Positions 33,851 through 41,796 of a stretch of DNA of 64,000 nucleotides are shown piece by piece. Every line of letters begins with the position of its first letter. Within the stretch, counting starts at the first letter, position 1. The position numbers and the translations under genes are program-made. Origin of the DNA: Streptomyces musisoli (GTDB lineage: Bacteria; Actinomycetota; Actinomycetes; Streptomycetales; Streptomycetaceae); the NCBI RefSeq assembly GCF_016741855.1, contig NZ_JAERRH010000006.1, positions 248,001-312,000 on the forward strand, in the 5' to 3' direction. The notes beneath the pieces are model-generated. The model ran no database searches. It was given only the letters and a program-made list of their open reading frames with translations, and was not told the origin of the DNA.

Positions 33851-34056
33851 CGCCGCATTTCGGGGACGCAAGCCGCGGCCCGGTCCAGGTCAGTTCCGCC
33901 ACCCGCAGCGCCGGTTCCCGCGCTGCGAGGAGTGGCGACCCGTGACGCCCGCGGCACCGCACCGCAACCGTTGTGGCCGAGATTGTGTCTTTCAGCGCGT
34001 GCCCGAAGCTCCAGAGCGAGTAGGACTCCGGTGGCACGGCGGAACTGGGGGACGGG

Positions 34057-35697
34057 ATGGACGCATGGGCAGTGCCCGGATACATCGAGTCGCTCGAACT
34101 CGGAGCGGGGGCGAGCGGACGGGTCGTGCTGGCGGTGCACGAGGAGACCGGCGTCCCGGTCGCGGTGAAGTATCTCAGCGAGTCGCTGTGCAACCGGCCG
34201 GGCTTCGTGTCCGAGTTCAGGGCCGAGGCGCGACTGCTCGGCGGGCTGGAAAGCCCGTACGTCGCCGGACTGTACGAGTACGTCGAGAGTCCTGAAGGCG
34301 CCGCCATCGTGATGGAGCTGGTGGACGGTGTCTCCCTGCGGATCCTGCTGTCGAGGGAGGGTCCACTGGAGCCCGAGGCCGCGCTCGTGATCCTCAAGGG
34401 ATCGCTGCTCGGCCTGGCCGACGCGCACCGTCTCGGCATCGTCCACCGCGACTACAAGCCGGAGAACGTCCTGGTCGCAACGGACGGAACGTCCAAGCTC
34501 GTCGACTTCGGAATCGCGGTGGACACCGGCACCCGTGTCGGCATCGCGGGAACGCCCTCCTACATGGCGCCGGAACAGTGGACCGGCGCACCGGCCTCTC
34601 CCGCCGCCGACGTGTACGCGGTCACGGCCACGTTCTTCGAGTGCCTGACGGGCCACAAGCCGTACTCGGGTGACAACCTCGCCGAACTCGCGCTACGGCA
34701 CGTCGATGCGCCGATCCCGGCCGACGAGGTCCCCGAGCCGGTGCGCGCACTGGTGCGGCGCGGCCTGGCGAAGGACCCGGAGGAACGGCCCACTCACGCC
34801 GAGGCGTTCGTGTCGGAACTGGTGGCGGCCGCCGGTGCCGCCTACGGGCCCGACTGGGAGGAGCGCGGGCGGGGCCGGCTCGCGGCGCTGGCCGCGCTGC
34901 TGCCGCTGCTGCTGCCCTCGGCGCGCAAAGCCCCGCAGACCACGACGGACACCGCACGCACGGTCCTGGCCGAGGGAGCGGGCCACGGCCGGGCCCGGTC
35001 GTGGCTCCCCGGCCGGGCCGGGATGCTGGTGTCCGCGGCGGCCGTGCTCCTGGGCATCCTCTTGGCCTACGCCGCCCAGCACGCCCCGGCAGCGGATCCG
35101 CAACGAACGGCACAGGCCCTGGCCACGACCATCGCCCGGCCCGGCATGACGTCGCAGGGGCCCATCGCACCGACTTCGTCGGCCCACCCCTTCCCGTCCC
35201 CGACCACCGCCGCGTCCCCGAGCCTGTCGTCCTCGGCCCCACCGACTCCGGAGATCACGGGCACCGACGACCCCTCGATGTCCGTCACCACGACTCCGCC
35301 TGGGGAGACGCCGTCCGGCGAGCCGACCACCCACCCGACTCCGACCACCGCCTCCCCCACGCCGGCCGCTCCCGCGGTCAGGGACGTCGCGGTGTCGGCC
35401 TTCCGTCAGACGGATCCGTCCACCGCCACGGCGACCATCGGCGTCACCACGGACGGCACCGGGCCGGTCTCCATCACCGTCTCGTGGTTCACCAGCGATT
35501 CCGCGGGAATGCTCGGCACCCCCGACGGTACGTCGCAGACTTTCGAGCGCAGTGGCGCAACCCAGTACGCGCTCACCGTCGACCACGCCTTCCAGAACAA
35601 GGGCTGCTACTGGGCGGTGCAGGCCACGACGACCCCGGCCGCCGCCGACGGCGGCGCCTCGCAGCAGCTTCCGACCAGGCAGTGTGACCTTCGATGA
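34057..35697 (+). CDS. Transmembrane Ser/Thr protein kinase
   Basis: A 546-residue Hanks-type kinase. Glycine loop LGAGASGRV, K38, catalytic HRDYKPEN (D132), DFG (D150) and APE (171-173) are all intact, so it should be active. One membrane helix follows at about 321-341 (GMLVSAAAVLLGILLAYAA), then a Ser/Thr/Pro-rich extracellular stalk and a beta-sandwich-like domain near 430-540 with a disulfide-type CYW. No PASTA repeats. It overlaps the next gene by ATGA. It is the likely sensor of the rightward block. Confidence 0.87.
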   Translation: MDAWAVPGYIESLELGAGASGRVVLAVHEETGVPVAVKYLSESLCNRPGFVSEFRAEARLLGGLESPYVAGLYEYVESPEGAAIVMELVDGVSLRILLSREGPLEPEAALVILKGSLLGLADAHRLGIVHRDYKPENVLVATDGTSKLVDFGIAVDTGTRVGIAGTPSYMAPEQWTGAPASPAADVYAVTATFFECLTGHKPYSGDNLAELALRHVDAPIPADEVPEPVRALVRRGLAKDPEERPTHAEAFVSELVAAAGAAYGPDWEERGRGRLAALAALLPLLLPSARKAPQTTTDTARTVLAEGAGHGRARSWLPGRAGMLVSAAAVLLGILLAYAAQHAPAADPQRTAQALATTIARPGMTSQGPIAPTSSAHPFPSPTTAASPSLSSSAPPTPEITGTDDPSMSVTTTPPGETPSGEPTTHPTPTTASPTPAAPAVRDVAVSAFRQTDPSTATATIGVTTDGTGPVSITVSWFTSDSAGMLGTPDGTSQTFERSGATQYALTVDHAFQNKGCYWAVQATTTPAAADGGASQQLPTRQCDLR

Positions 35698-36521
35698 CCG
35701 CTGACGACGGCCGCTCCGCGGCACCTGCCCACGACTGCGAACCCACCCACGCGCTCGAACCCGGCGCCGAAACCACCCACGTACTCGTCCCGGCCGACGA
35801 GCACGCCCCCACCGTCCACCTCGCACCTGATGACGAGCACGCCCCCGCCACCCGCCTCGCCCCCGGCGCCGAACGCCCCCCGGTCCGCGAAACGCTTCCG
35901 AATGACGCCGGGTACAGCGCCACCGTGCTCGCCAGCCACTGGATCCAGCGGCCCGAGCCCGACGACACCCTCGTCGGGCCGCCCGGCAAGGGGCTCGGGC
36001 CCACCGCGCCGACGCGGCCGGATCGCATCGAAGGCACCGTGCTGCGTTTCGGCCCCGGAGTGACGGCCGCCGCCGGGCAACGGACCAACAGGACGCCGCC
36101 CACCGTGCCACCGGCTCCCGCACCCCTACGCCGGGGCCTGCGCAGACACACCCTGCCCGCGCTGGCGCTGATCTGTGTCATCGCGTTCCTGGCCTGGCAG
36201 CATCTCTCGCCGACCGTCGGGGTGCGCACGCTGTCGGTCACCGTCCGGCCGACGACTGTCGCGTGCGACGGCACCGCGGACATCGTCGGTCGGGTCACCA
36301 CCAACGGCCGCCCGGGCACACTCTCCTACCGCTGGAGCCGGAGCGACGGCACCGCCTCGGCCGTCCTGCGGGAAACGGTGCCCCGGGGCCAGAGGCAGGC
36401 GCGGCTACACCTTCTGTGGACCTTCCAGGGCAAGGGCCACTACAGGGCACGAGCCGAACTACACATCGTCTCTCCCGACCACCGAACGGTTGCCACCCGC
36501 CTCACGTACGAATGCCCCTGA
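35694..36521 (+). CDS. Single-pass membrane protein with Thr-repeat tail and Ig-like domain
   Basis: A 275-residue protein. The cytosolic N-terminus has repeated Thr-containing motifs (THALEP, THVLVP, TVHLAP, ATRLAP), which look like phosphorylation targets. One membrane helix lies near 145-165 (LPALALICVIAFLAW). The extracellular part (VTVRPTTVACDGTADIVG to the end) is a beta domain similar in layout to that of the kinase just upstream, ending in a Cys. The ATGA overlap makes equal production with the kinase likely. It may be its co-sensor and substrate; this is inference. Confidence 0.6.
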   Translation: MTADDGRSAAPAHDCEPTHALEPGAETTHVLVPADEHAPTVHLAPDDEHAPATRLAPGAERPPVRETLPNDAGYSATVLASHWIQRPEPDDTLVGPPGKGLGPTAPTRPDRIEGTVLRFGPGVTAAAGQRTNRTPPTVPPAPAPLRRGLRRHTLPALALICVIAFLAWQHLSPTVGVRTLSVTVRPTTVACDGTADIVGRVTTNGRPGTLSYRWSRSDGTASAVLRETVPRGQRQARLHLLWTFQGKGHYRARAELHIVSPDHRTVATRLTYECP

Positions 36522-36648
36522 CCGCCCGTCCAACTCACGCACCGGGTGATGACCATCCGCCGCGGGCTTGTTGCGCATCCCGGACAGCACTCGTTTCGAC
36601 CGTCTTCGAGCCCCTGAAACGCCCTTCCGTGAACCGGCATGGTGGTCA

Positions 36649-36855
36649 CACGCATAGCCAACCCCGAAACTATGTAGCCCCACCACATGTGCGCCTGACC
36701 TGCATCTTCCTACCGTGTGCCGACACGTACCCGTCCCCACCGCACACGAGGAAGTGGCGCACATGGCCTCCGGAACCACTGCTCCCCCACCCCCCGCCAG
36801 CCTCCCCAGAATCGTCGCCGCCAGCCTCATCGGGACCACCATCGAGTGGTACGAC
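36649..36855 (+). repeat. Right copy of 207-bp direct repeat
   Basis: Promoter, leader and first codons of the intact MFS gene, aligned without gaps to 13878-14084. Mismatches cluster in the first 45 bp, which is the promoter. It defines the right edge of the accessory island. Confidence 0.9.
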
Positions 36856-38139
36856 TTCTTCCTGTACGGATCCGCCGCCGCGCTGGTGTTCAACAAGCTG
36901 TTCTTTCCGGACTCCGACCCGCTCGTCGGAACCCTGTTGTCCTTCCTGACGTACGCCGTCGGGTTCGCGGCCCGCCCGCTGGGGGCGCTCGTGTTCGGGC
37001 ACTACGGTGACCGGCTCGGGCGGAAGAAACTGCTCGTGCTGAGTCTCGTGCTGATGGGCGGGGCGACGTTCGCCATCGGCCTGCTGCCCACCCACGCCAC
37101 CGTCGGCAGCGCGGCTCCCGTGCTGCTCACCACGCTGCGGCTGGTGCAGGGTTTCGCGCTGGGCGGCGAGTGGGGCGGCGCCGTCCTGCTGGTGTCGGAA
37201 CACGGAGACGCGCGGCGACGCGGATTCTGGGCCTCCTGGCCGCAGACCGGCGCGCCGGCCGGGCAGCTGCTCGCCACCGGCGTGCTCTCGCTGCTCACGG
37301 CCGTCCTGTCCGACGACGCCTTCGGCAGCTGGGGCTGGCGGATACCGTTCCTGCTCTCCGGGGTGCTCGTGATCGTCGGTCTGTGGATTCGCCTGTCCGT
37401 CGACGAATCGCCTGTCTTCAAGGAGGCGTTGGAGCGGGCCGAGGCACGGCGGGGCACCGAGACCGAGAAGCTGCCGCTCGTCTCCGTGCTGCGCCACCAC
37501 TGGCGGGACGTCCTCGTCGCGATGGGCGCCCGGATGGCGGAGAACATCAGCTACTACGTGATCACCGCGTTCATCCTCGTCTACGCCACCACCTCGGCCG
37601 GCGTCTCCAAGCAGACCGCGCTCAACGCCGTACTCATCGGCTCCGCCGTGCACTTCGCCGTCATCCCGGCCTGGGGCGCACTGTCCGACCGGGTCGGACG
37701 GCGGCCGGTGTACCTGCTGGGCGCGGCCGGTGTCGGACTGTGGATGTTCCCGTTCTTCGCGCTCGTGGACACCGGATCTTTCGGTTACCTGATCCTGGCC
37801 GTGACCGTCGGACTCGTCCTGCACGGCGCCATGTACGCGCCCCAGGCCGCGTTCTTCGCCGAGATGTTCGCGACCAGGATGCGGTACTCGGGCGCGTCCA
37901 TCGGAGCCCAGTTCGCCTCCGTGGCGGCCGGCGCGCCGGCACCGCTCATCGCCACCGCGCTGCTCTCCGACTACGACAGCTCCACCCCGATCGCGCTGTA
38001 CGTGATCGCCGCCGCGGTCCTCACCCTGATCGCGGTGGGCGTCTCACGCGAGACACGGCATCGGGATCTCGCACAGGTCGAGGGCGACAGCGAGGAGCCC
38101 TCCGGGGCGGCAGCGGCCGCCGAGGCGCGCACCGTCTGA
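36763..38139 (+). CDS. MFS transporter, metabolite:H+ symporter (MHS) type
   Basis: A 458-residue, 12-helix proton symporter. Family motifs: TTIEWYDFFLYG at the first helix, GHYGDRLGRKK (loop 2-3) and LVQGFALGGEWGGAV (helix 4-5). Such transporters take up organic acids or betaines. The next gene groups are a PucR regulator (convergent) and 3-hydroxybutyrate dehydrogenase, and a promoter element is shared with the latter, so 3-hydroxybutyrate or a related acid is a reasonable substrate guess. A truncated copy of this gene's start lies 22.8 kb upstream. Confidence 0.85.
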   Translation: MASGTTAPPPPASLPRIVAASLIGTTIEWYDFFLYGSAAALVFNKLFFPDSDPLVGTLLSFLTYAVGFAARPLGALVFGHYGDRLGRKKLLVLSLVLMGGATFAIGLLPTHATVGSAAPVLLTTLRLVQGFALGGEWGGAVLLVSEHGDARRRGFWASWPQTGAPAGQLLATGVLSLLTAVLSDDAFGSWGWRIPFLLSGVLVIVGLWIRLSVDESPVFKEALERAEARRGTETEKLPLVSVLRHHWRDVLVAMGARMAENISYYVITAFILVYATTSAGVSKQTALNAVLIGSAVHFAVIPAWGALSDRVGRRPVYLLGAAGVGLWMFPFFALVDTGSFGYLILAVTVGLVLHGAMYAPQAAFFAEMFATRMRYSGASIGAQFASVAAGAPAPLIATALLSDYDSSTPIALYVIAAAVLTLIAVGVSRETRHRDLAQVEGDSEEPSGAAAAAEARTV

Positions 38140-38190
38140 CCGGCGCCACGCCCGGCCGCCGAGGCGCGCACCGTCTGACCGGCGCGCCAC
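38115..38190 (+). repeat. Tandem duplication of about 39 bp across the MFS stop codon
   Basis: The segment beginning GCCGCCGAGGCGCGCACC and running through the TGA and GACCGGCG...CCACGCCC is present twice in a row. Only the first copy is translated, so the duplicate sits in the 3' untranslated region. The two copies differ by a 2-base CG. Confidence 0.75.
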
Positions 38191-38197
38191 GCCCCCG

Positions 38198-38231
38198 CAC
38201 CGACCGGCCTTCACGGGGAGGCCGGTCGGTG
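38198..38231. terminator. Bidirectional terminator hairpin
   Basis: CACCGACCGGCC (38198-38209) and GGCCGGTCGGTG (38220-38231) form a perfect 12-bp stem with a 10-nt loop between the convergent MFS and PucR-type genes. The right arm lies in the last codons of the PucR-type gene. Confidence 0.7.
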
Positions 38232-40145
38232 CCGTCCCGGCTTCGCCAACCAGTGCAGCCTCAGGGCCAGTTGTATCTCCAGCGCCCTGGCGGGGGTCTG
38301 CCAGTCCGCGCCGAGGAGGCGGCCCACCCGCTCCAGCCGCTGCGCCACCGTGTTCACGTGGACGTGCAGCGCGTCCTTGGTGCGGACCGGGCTCATCCCG
38401 CCCTCGAAGTACGCGTCCAGGGTGCGCAGCAGTTCCGTGCCGCGCCGCTCGTCGTACGACACCACCGGGCCGATGGTCCGCTCGACGAAGCCGGCGATGT
38501 CCCGTTCGCCCGCGAGGAGCAGGCCGAGGAAGCCGAAGTCCTCGGCCGCCGCGCCGTCCCCGGCCCGGCCCAGCAGGTGCAGGGCGTCCAGGCAGCGACG
38601 GCCTTCGGCATAGGCGGACGCCACGGTCTCGGGGTGCGCGGCGAGGTCCGTCACGGGTGCGGAGGCGCCGACCGTGACCGGCTGGTGGACGGCCGTGCCC
38701 AGGTGGCCGGCGGTGCGGCGGGCCACCTTCGTGGCGGTGTCGCCGGCGCCGAGCGGCAGCAGCAGGACGGTGCCGCCGTCGCGGGCCGCGGCCAGACCGT
38801 GCCGGGTGGCCGCGAGGTGGGACGCGGCGGACCACAGCCGGCGGCGGGCCGCGGCCTCCTCGTCGGCGTCGGCCGCCGGGCCGTCGAGGCGGGCGGCGAG
38901 GACGACATGGGTGGCGTCCAGGTCGGCGTGGAGGCGGCTGGCGCGTTCGCGCAGCAGGCGCGGGTCCCGGTCGCGCGCGTCCAGCAGGTCGTCCAGCAGC
39001 TCGCCGCGCACCCGCTGTTCCGCCTCGGCGGCGGAGCGCCGCGCCAGCAGCAGCAGGGAGGTGACCATCGCCGCGCGCTCCAGCGTGCGCTGGTCGACCG
39101 GGTCCAGACCGGGGTGGCCGCGCAGGACCAGCGCGCCGAGGAGTTCACCGCCCGCGGCCACCGCGGCGATCCAGTCCCCGCCGTGCCGTACGGCGTGCCC
39201 GTCGGCACGGGACGCCTCCAGCGCCTCGGCCGGTGCCGCCGTGGCCTCGGTGAACTCCACGGTGCCGGCGAGGACCTGGGAGACGGCGGCGGCCACGTCG
39301 TGCACTCCGCCGCCGCGCAGGACGAGTTCGGCGAGCCGGTCGTGGACCTCGGACGCCCGCTCGATGACGGCGCTGCGGTCCTGGATGATCTCGTTGGCGC
39401 GCTTCAGGCGGGCCAGGGCCGAGCGGGTCTCGGTGAGCAGGTTGGCGGTGTCGATGGCCGCCGCGGCGAGTGCGGCGAAGGAGCCGAGCAGGGCGATCTG
39501 CCCGCGCTCGAAGACCCTCGCCCGCCGGTCCGCCGCGAAGAGGACGCCGATCACGTGCGGTCCGAGCATCAGGGGCACGCCGAGGATGGCGACCAGGCCC
39601 TCGTCGCTGACCCCGTCGTCGATGGTGTGGGTGTGCTGGAACCGGCTGTCGTGGAAGTAGTCGTCGGTGACGTACGGCCGCGCGGTCTGGGCGACGAGCC
39701 CGCCGAGGCCCTCTCCCATGCCGAGGCGCAGCTGCTGGAAGCGGGCGGAGACCGAGCCCTCCGTGACCCGCATGTAGGTGTCGCCGCGTTCCGGGTCGTT
39801 GAGGCTGAGGTAGGCGACGTCCGTGCCGAGGAGCGAGCGGGCGCGCTGCACGATGGCCTGAAGGACGGCGTCCAGGTCGCGGAGCCCGGCGAGGTCGTGC
39901 GCGGTCTCGAAGAGCGCCGACAGCTCCGCCTCACGCCGCCGGCGGCCTTCGAGTTCGGCTCGCACGCGCAGGGCGAGCAGCCTGGCCTCTTCCAGCGCGG
40001 CGATCCGGCCGTCCTGCTCGCCCTCGGCGCGGGCGAGCAGGACGGGCTGCTCATAGGCCTCCATGGAGGCGTCGCGGGCCAGCAGGTCGAGGTACGGCGC
40101 CTCGGCGCTGCCGCTGGGTGCCGGCTGAAGGTGATCGCGGGACAT
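38211..40145 (-). CDS. GAF/PucR-type transcriptional regulator
   Basis: A 644-residue regulator. A coiled-coil segment (about 45-75) leads to a GAF domain (about 78-235; TDVAYLSLND, GMGEGLGGLVAQT, GVLFAADRRARVF). A second coiled coil follows, then the PucR/CdaR middle region and a C-terminal HTH_30 (TKDALHVHVNTVAQRLERVGRLLG). Such proteins usually activate nearby catabolic genes on binding a small molecule. It lies between the MFS gene and 3-hydroxybutyrate dehydrogenase. The ATG at 40145 is taken over a GTG two codons earlier. Confidence 0.83.
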   Translation of the reverse strand: MSRDHLQPAPSGSAEAPYLDLLARDASMEAYEQPVLLARAEGEQDGRIAALEEARLLALRVRAELEGRRRREAELSALFETAHDLAGLRDLDAVLQAIVQRARSLLGTDVAYLSLNDPERGDTYMRVTEGSVSARFQQLRLGMGEGLGGLVAQTARPYVTDDYFHDSRFQHTHTIDDGVSDEGLVAILGVPLMLGPHVIGVLFAADRRARVFERGQIALLGSFAALAAAAIDTANLLTETRSALARLKRANEIIQDRSAVIERASEVHDRLAELVLRGGGVHDVAAAVSQVLAGTVEFTEATAAPAEALEASRADGHAVRHGGDWIAAVAAGGELLGALVLRGHPGLDPVDQRTLERAAMVTSLLLLARRSAAEAEQRVRGELLDDLLDARDRDPRLLRERASRLHADLDATHVVLAARLDGPAADADEEAAARRRLWSAASHLAATRHGLAAARDGGTVLLLPLGAGDTATKVARRTAGHLGTAVHQPVTVGASAPVTDLAAHPETVASAYAEGRRCLDALHLLGRAGDGAAAEDFGFLGLLLAGERDIAGFVERTIGPVVSYDERRGTELLRTLDAYFEGGMSPVRTKDALHVHVNTVAQRLERVGRLLGADWQTPARALEIQLALRLHWLAKPGRHRPASP

Positions 40146-40221
40146 GGTCACAGGATTCCGTATCGGCCACCCGGCCCGGCAGGCCTGTGGAAAACTCTCT
40201 CGGTCCGGGCTGCCACACTGG

Positions 40222-41037
40222 TCAGTGGGCCGTCCACCCGCCGTCCAGGACGAGCGACGTGCCGGTGACGAAGGACGCCTGCGGGCTGCACAGATAGGCC
40301 ACGGCCTCGGCGACCTCCTCGGGTTCGATGAGCCGCCGCAGCGCGCTGTCCTTCAGCAGGACCTCGGACAGCACGCGCTCCTCGGCGATGCCGTGCGCCT
40401 GCGCCTGGTCGGCGATCTGCTTCTCGACCAGTGGGGTGCGCACATAGGCCGGGTTCACACAGTTGGAGGTGACTCCGTGGTCGGCACCTTCCAGTGCGGC
40501 CGTCTTGGACAGTCCTTCGAGACCATGTTTGGCGGCCACATAGGCCGACTTGAAGGCCGAGGCGCGCAGGCCATGGACGGAGGACACATTCACGATCCGG
40601 CCCCAGCCCTGGGCGTACATGTGCGGAAGGGCACCGCGGATGAGGCGGAAGGGTGCCTCCAGCATCACGGTCAGCACCGTGTGGAACACCTCGGGCGGGA
40701 ACTCCTCGATAGGGCGTACGAGTTGCAGTCCGGCGTTGTTGACCAGCACATCGGTGCCTTCGGCGGCGCGTTCGGCGGCGTCCAGGTCGGTGAGGTCCAC
40801 GACCCGCGGTACGACGGTGCCGGCGAGGTCGCCGGCCCGCTCCGCCTGCTGGGCCAGCTCTGCCAGGCCGGCCGCGTCCCGGTCGACGGCGCGCACCTCG
40901 GCCCCGGCGGCGGCCAGCCGCAGCGCGCAGGCGCGGCCGATGCCGCTGGCGGCGCCGGTGACGAGCGCGGTACGGCCGTCGAGGTCGAGGGCGAGGGGCT
41001 GGAGCCGGGGGCCGGACAGGGGGGTGGGCGAGGTCAT
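40222..41037 (-). CDS. bdhA: 3-hydroxybutyrate dehydrogenase (SDR)
   Basis: A 271-residue short-chain dehydrogenase converting 3-hydroxybutyrate to acetoacetate with NAD. Seen: cofactor motif TGAASGIG near residue 28, NNAG, catalytic Ser in VNVSSVHG, the YxxxK pair in SAYVAAKHG and VNPAYVRTPLVEKQIADQ, which is distinctive of the 3-hydroxybutyrate dehydrogenase subfamily. Its promoter carries the element GAAGTATGG-N7-CCACATGTGG also seen at the MFS gene. It lies 76 nt upstream of the PucR-type gene on the same strand and may be co-transcribed with it. Confidence 0.85.
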   Translation of the reverse strand: MTSPTPLSGPRLQPLALDLDGRTALVTGAASGIGRACALRLAAAGAEVRAVDRDAAGLAELAQQAERAGDLAGTVVPRVVDLTDLDAAERAAEGTDVLVNNAGLQLVRPIEEFPPEVFHTVLTVMLEAPFRLIRGALPHMYAQGWGRIVNVSSVHGLRASAFKSAYVAAKHGLEGLSKTAALEGADHGVTSNCVNPAYVRTPLVEKQIADQAQAHGIAEERVLSEVLLKDSALRRLIEPEEVAEAVAYLCSPQASFVTGTSLVLDGGWTAH

Positions 41038-41067
41038 GTGCCGACCCTAAGCAGAACCCCACGGCCA

Positions 41068-41093
41068 CCACATGTGGCGGCCACCCATACTTC
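41068..41093 (-). promoter_or_regulatory. Candidate operator shared with the MFS promoter
   Basis: On the reverse strand GAAGTATGG (41093-41085) is followed after 7 nt by CCACATGTGG (41077-41068), 31 nt before the bdhA start. The left MFS copy has GAAGTATGG-N7-CCACATG with identical spacing (13896-13918). The intact MFS gene keeps CCACATGTG and a diverged first half. PucR-type control is the likely explanation. Confidence 0.55.
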
Positions 41094-41571
41094 AGCTGGC
41101 AGTCGTAGGGTCAAACCATGTGGGTGCATCGCACATGGCTTGCTTGATCCGGAAGAGGCCGAACTCGCTCAGTGCGGGCAGCGCGTCCACCGCGAACCAG
41201 CCGACCTCCAGCGACTCGTCGTCGTTGACCCGGGCGTCGCCGCCCACGGCCCGGCAGCGGACGGTGATGTCCATGTACTGGCAGGTGTCGCCGTTGGGGT
41301 ACGTCACCGGCTCCAGCGCCTGGACCAGGACCACCCGCTCGGCCACGCAGTGCACCGCCGTCTCCTCGAAGACCTCCCGCACGGCGCAGGCCGCGGGCTG
41401 CTCGCCCGGCTCCGGGATCCCGCCGATCACCGACCACTTACGGGTGTCGGTCCGCCGGCCGAGCAGCACCCTGCCCTCGTCGTCGAAGACGATCGCGGTG
41501 ACCCCGGGGAGCCAGAGCAGCTGTTGGCCCGCGGAGTCCCTGAGCGTGCGGATGAATTCGGGGGTAGCCAT
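41092..41571 (-). CDS. NUDIX hydrolase
   Basis: A 159-residue nucleoside-diphosphate-X hydrolase. The Nudix box is complete: GGIPEPGEQPAACAVREVFEET, with the REVFEE metal-binding helix. The substrate cannot be read from sequence; ADP-sugars, damaged nucleotides or mRNA-cap-like ends are all possible. Its stop overlaps the bdhA promoter element. A 22-bp minisatellite begins 48 nt upstream of its start. Confidence 0.85.
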   Translation of the reverse strand: MATPEFIRTLRDSAGQQLLWLPGVTAIVFDDEGRVLLGRRTDTRKWSVIGGIPEPGEQPAACAVREVFEETAVHCVAERVVLVQALEPVTYPNGDTCQYMDITVRCRAVGGDARVNDDESLEVGWFAVDALPALSEFGLFRIKQAMCDAPTWFDPTTAS

Positions 41572-41618
41572 GATCCGACCCTAGCGGGCCGGTGACCGGC
41601 GCCCGGCCGGTTCCGGGG

Positions 41619-41795
41619 ACGTACGACGGTCGTGCCGCGGCACGAGAGCGGCCGGTCCGCGGCACCAGAGCGGTCGTGCCGCGGCACCAGAGCGGTCGGT
41701 CCGCGGCACCAGAGCGGCCGGTCCGCGGCACCAGAGCGGTCGGTCCGCGGCACCAGAGCGGTCGGTCCGCGGCGCGAGAGCGGTCGGTCGTACGT
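41619..41795. repeat. 22-bp minisatellite, seven units, flanked by 9-bp inverted repeats
   Basis: Seven contiguous 22-bp units of GGTCGGTCCGCGGCACCAGAGC type run from 41628 to 41781 with few variants. Units 1 and 3 contain the perfect palindrome GTGCCGCGGCAC. ACGTACGAC (41619-41627) and GTCGTACGT (41787-41795) flank the array in inverted orientation. It fills the gap between the NUDIX and lnt genes. Confidence 0.9.
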
Positions 41796-41796
41796 G

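Noticed and set aside
14085..36648. Integrase or transposase expected for a mobile island
   Set aside because: None was found at either junction, and no tRNA att site is present, so a named mobile-element class cannot be assigned.
37170..40268. 1032-codon forward frame across the MFS and PucR-type genes
   Set aside because: Low-complexity shadow of two real genes, one on the opposite strand.
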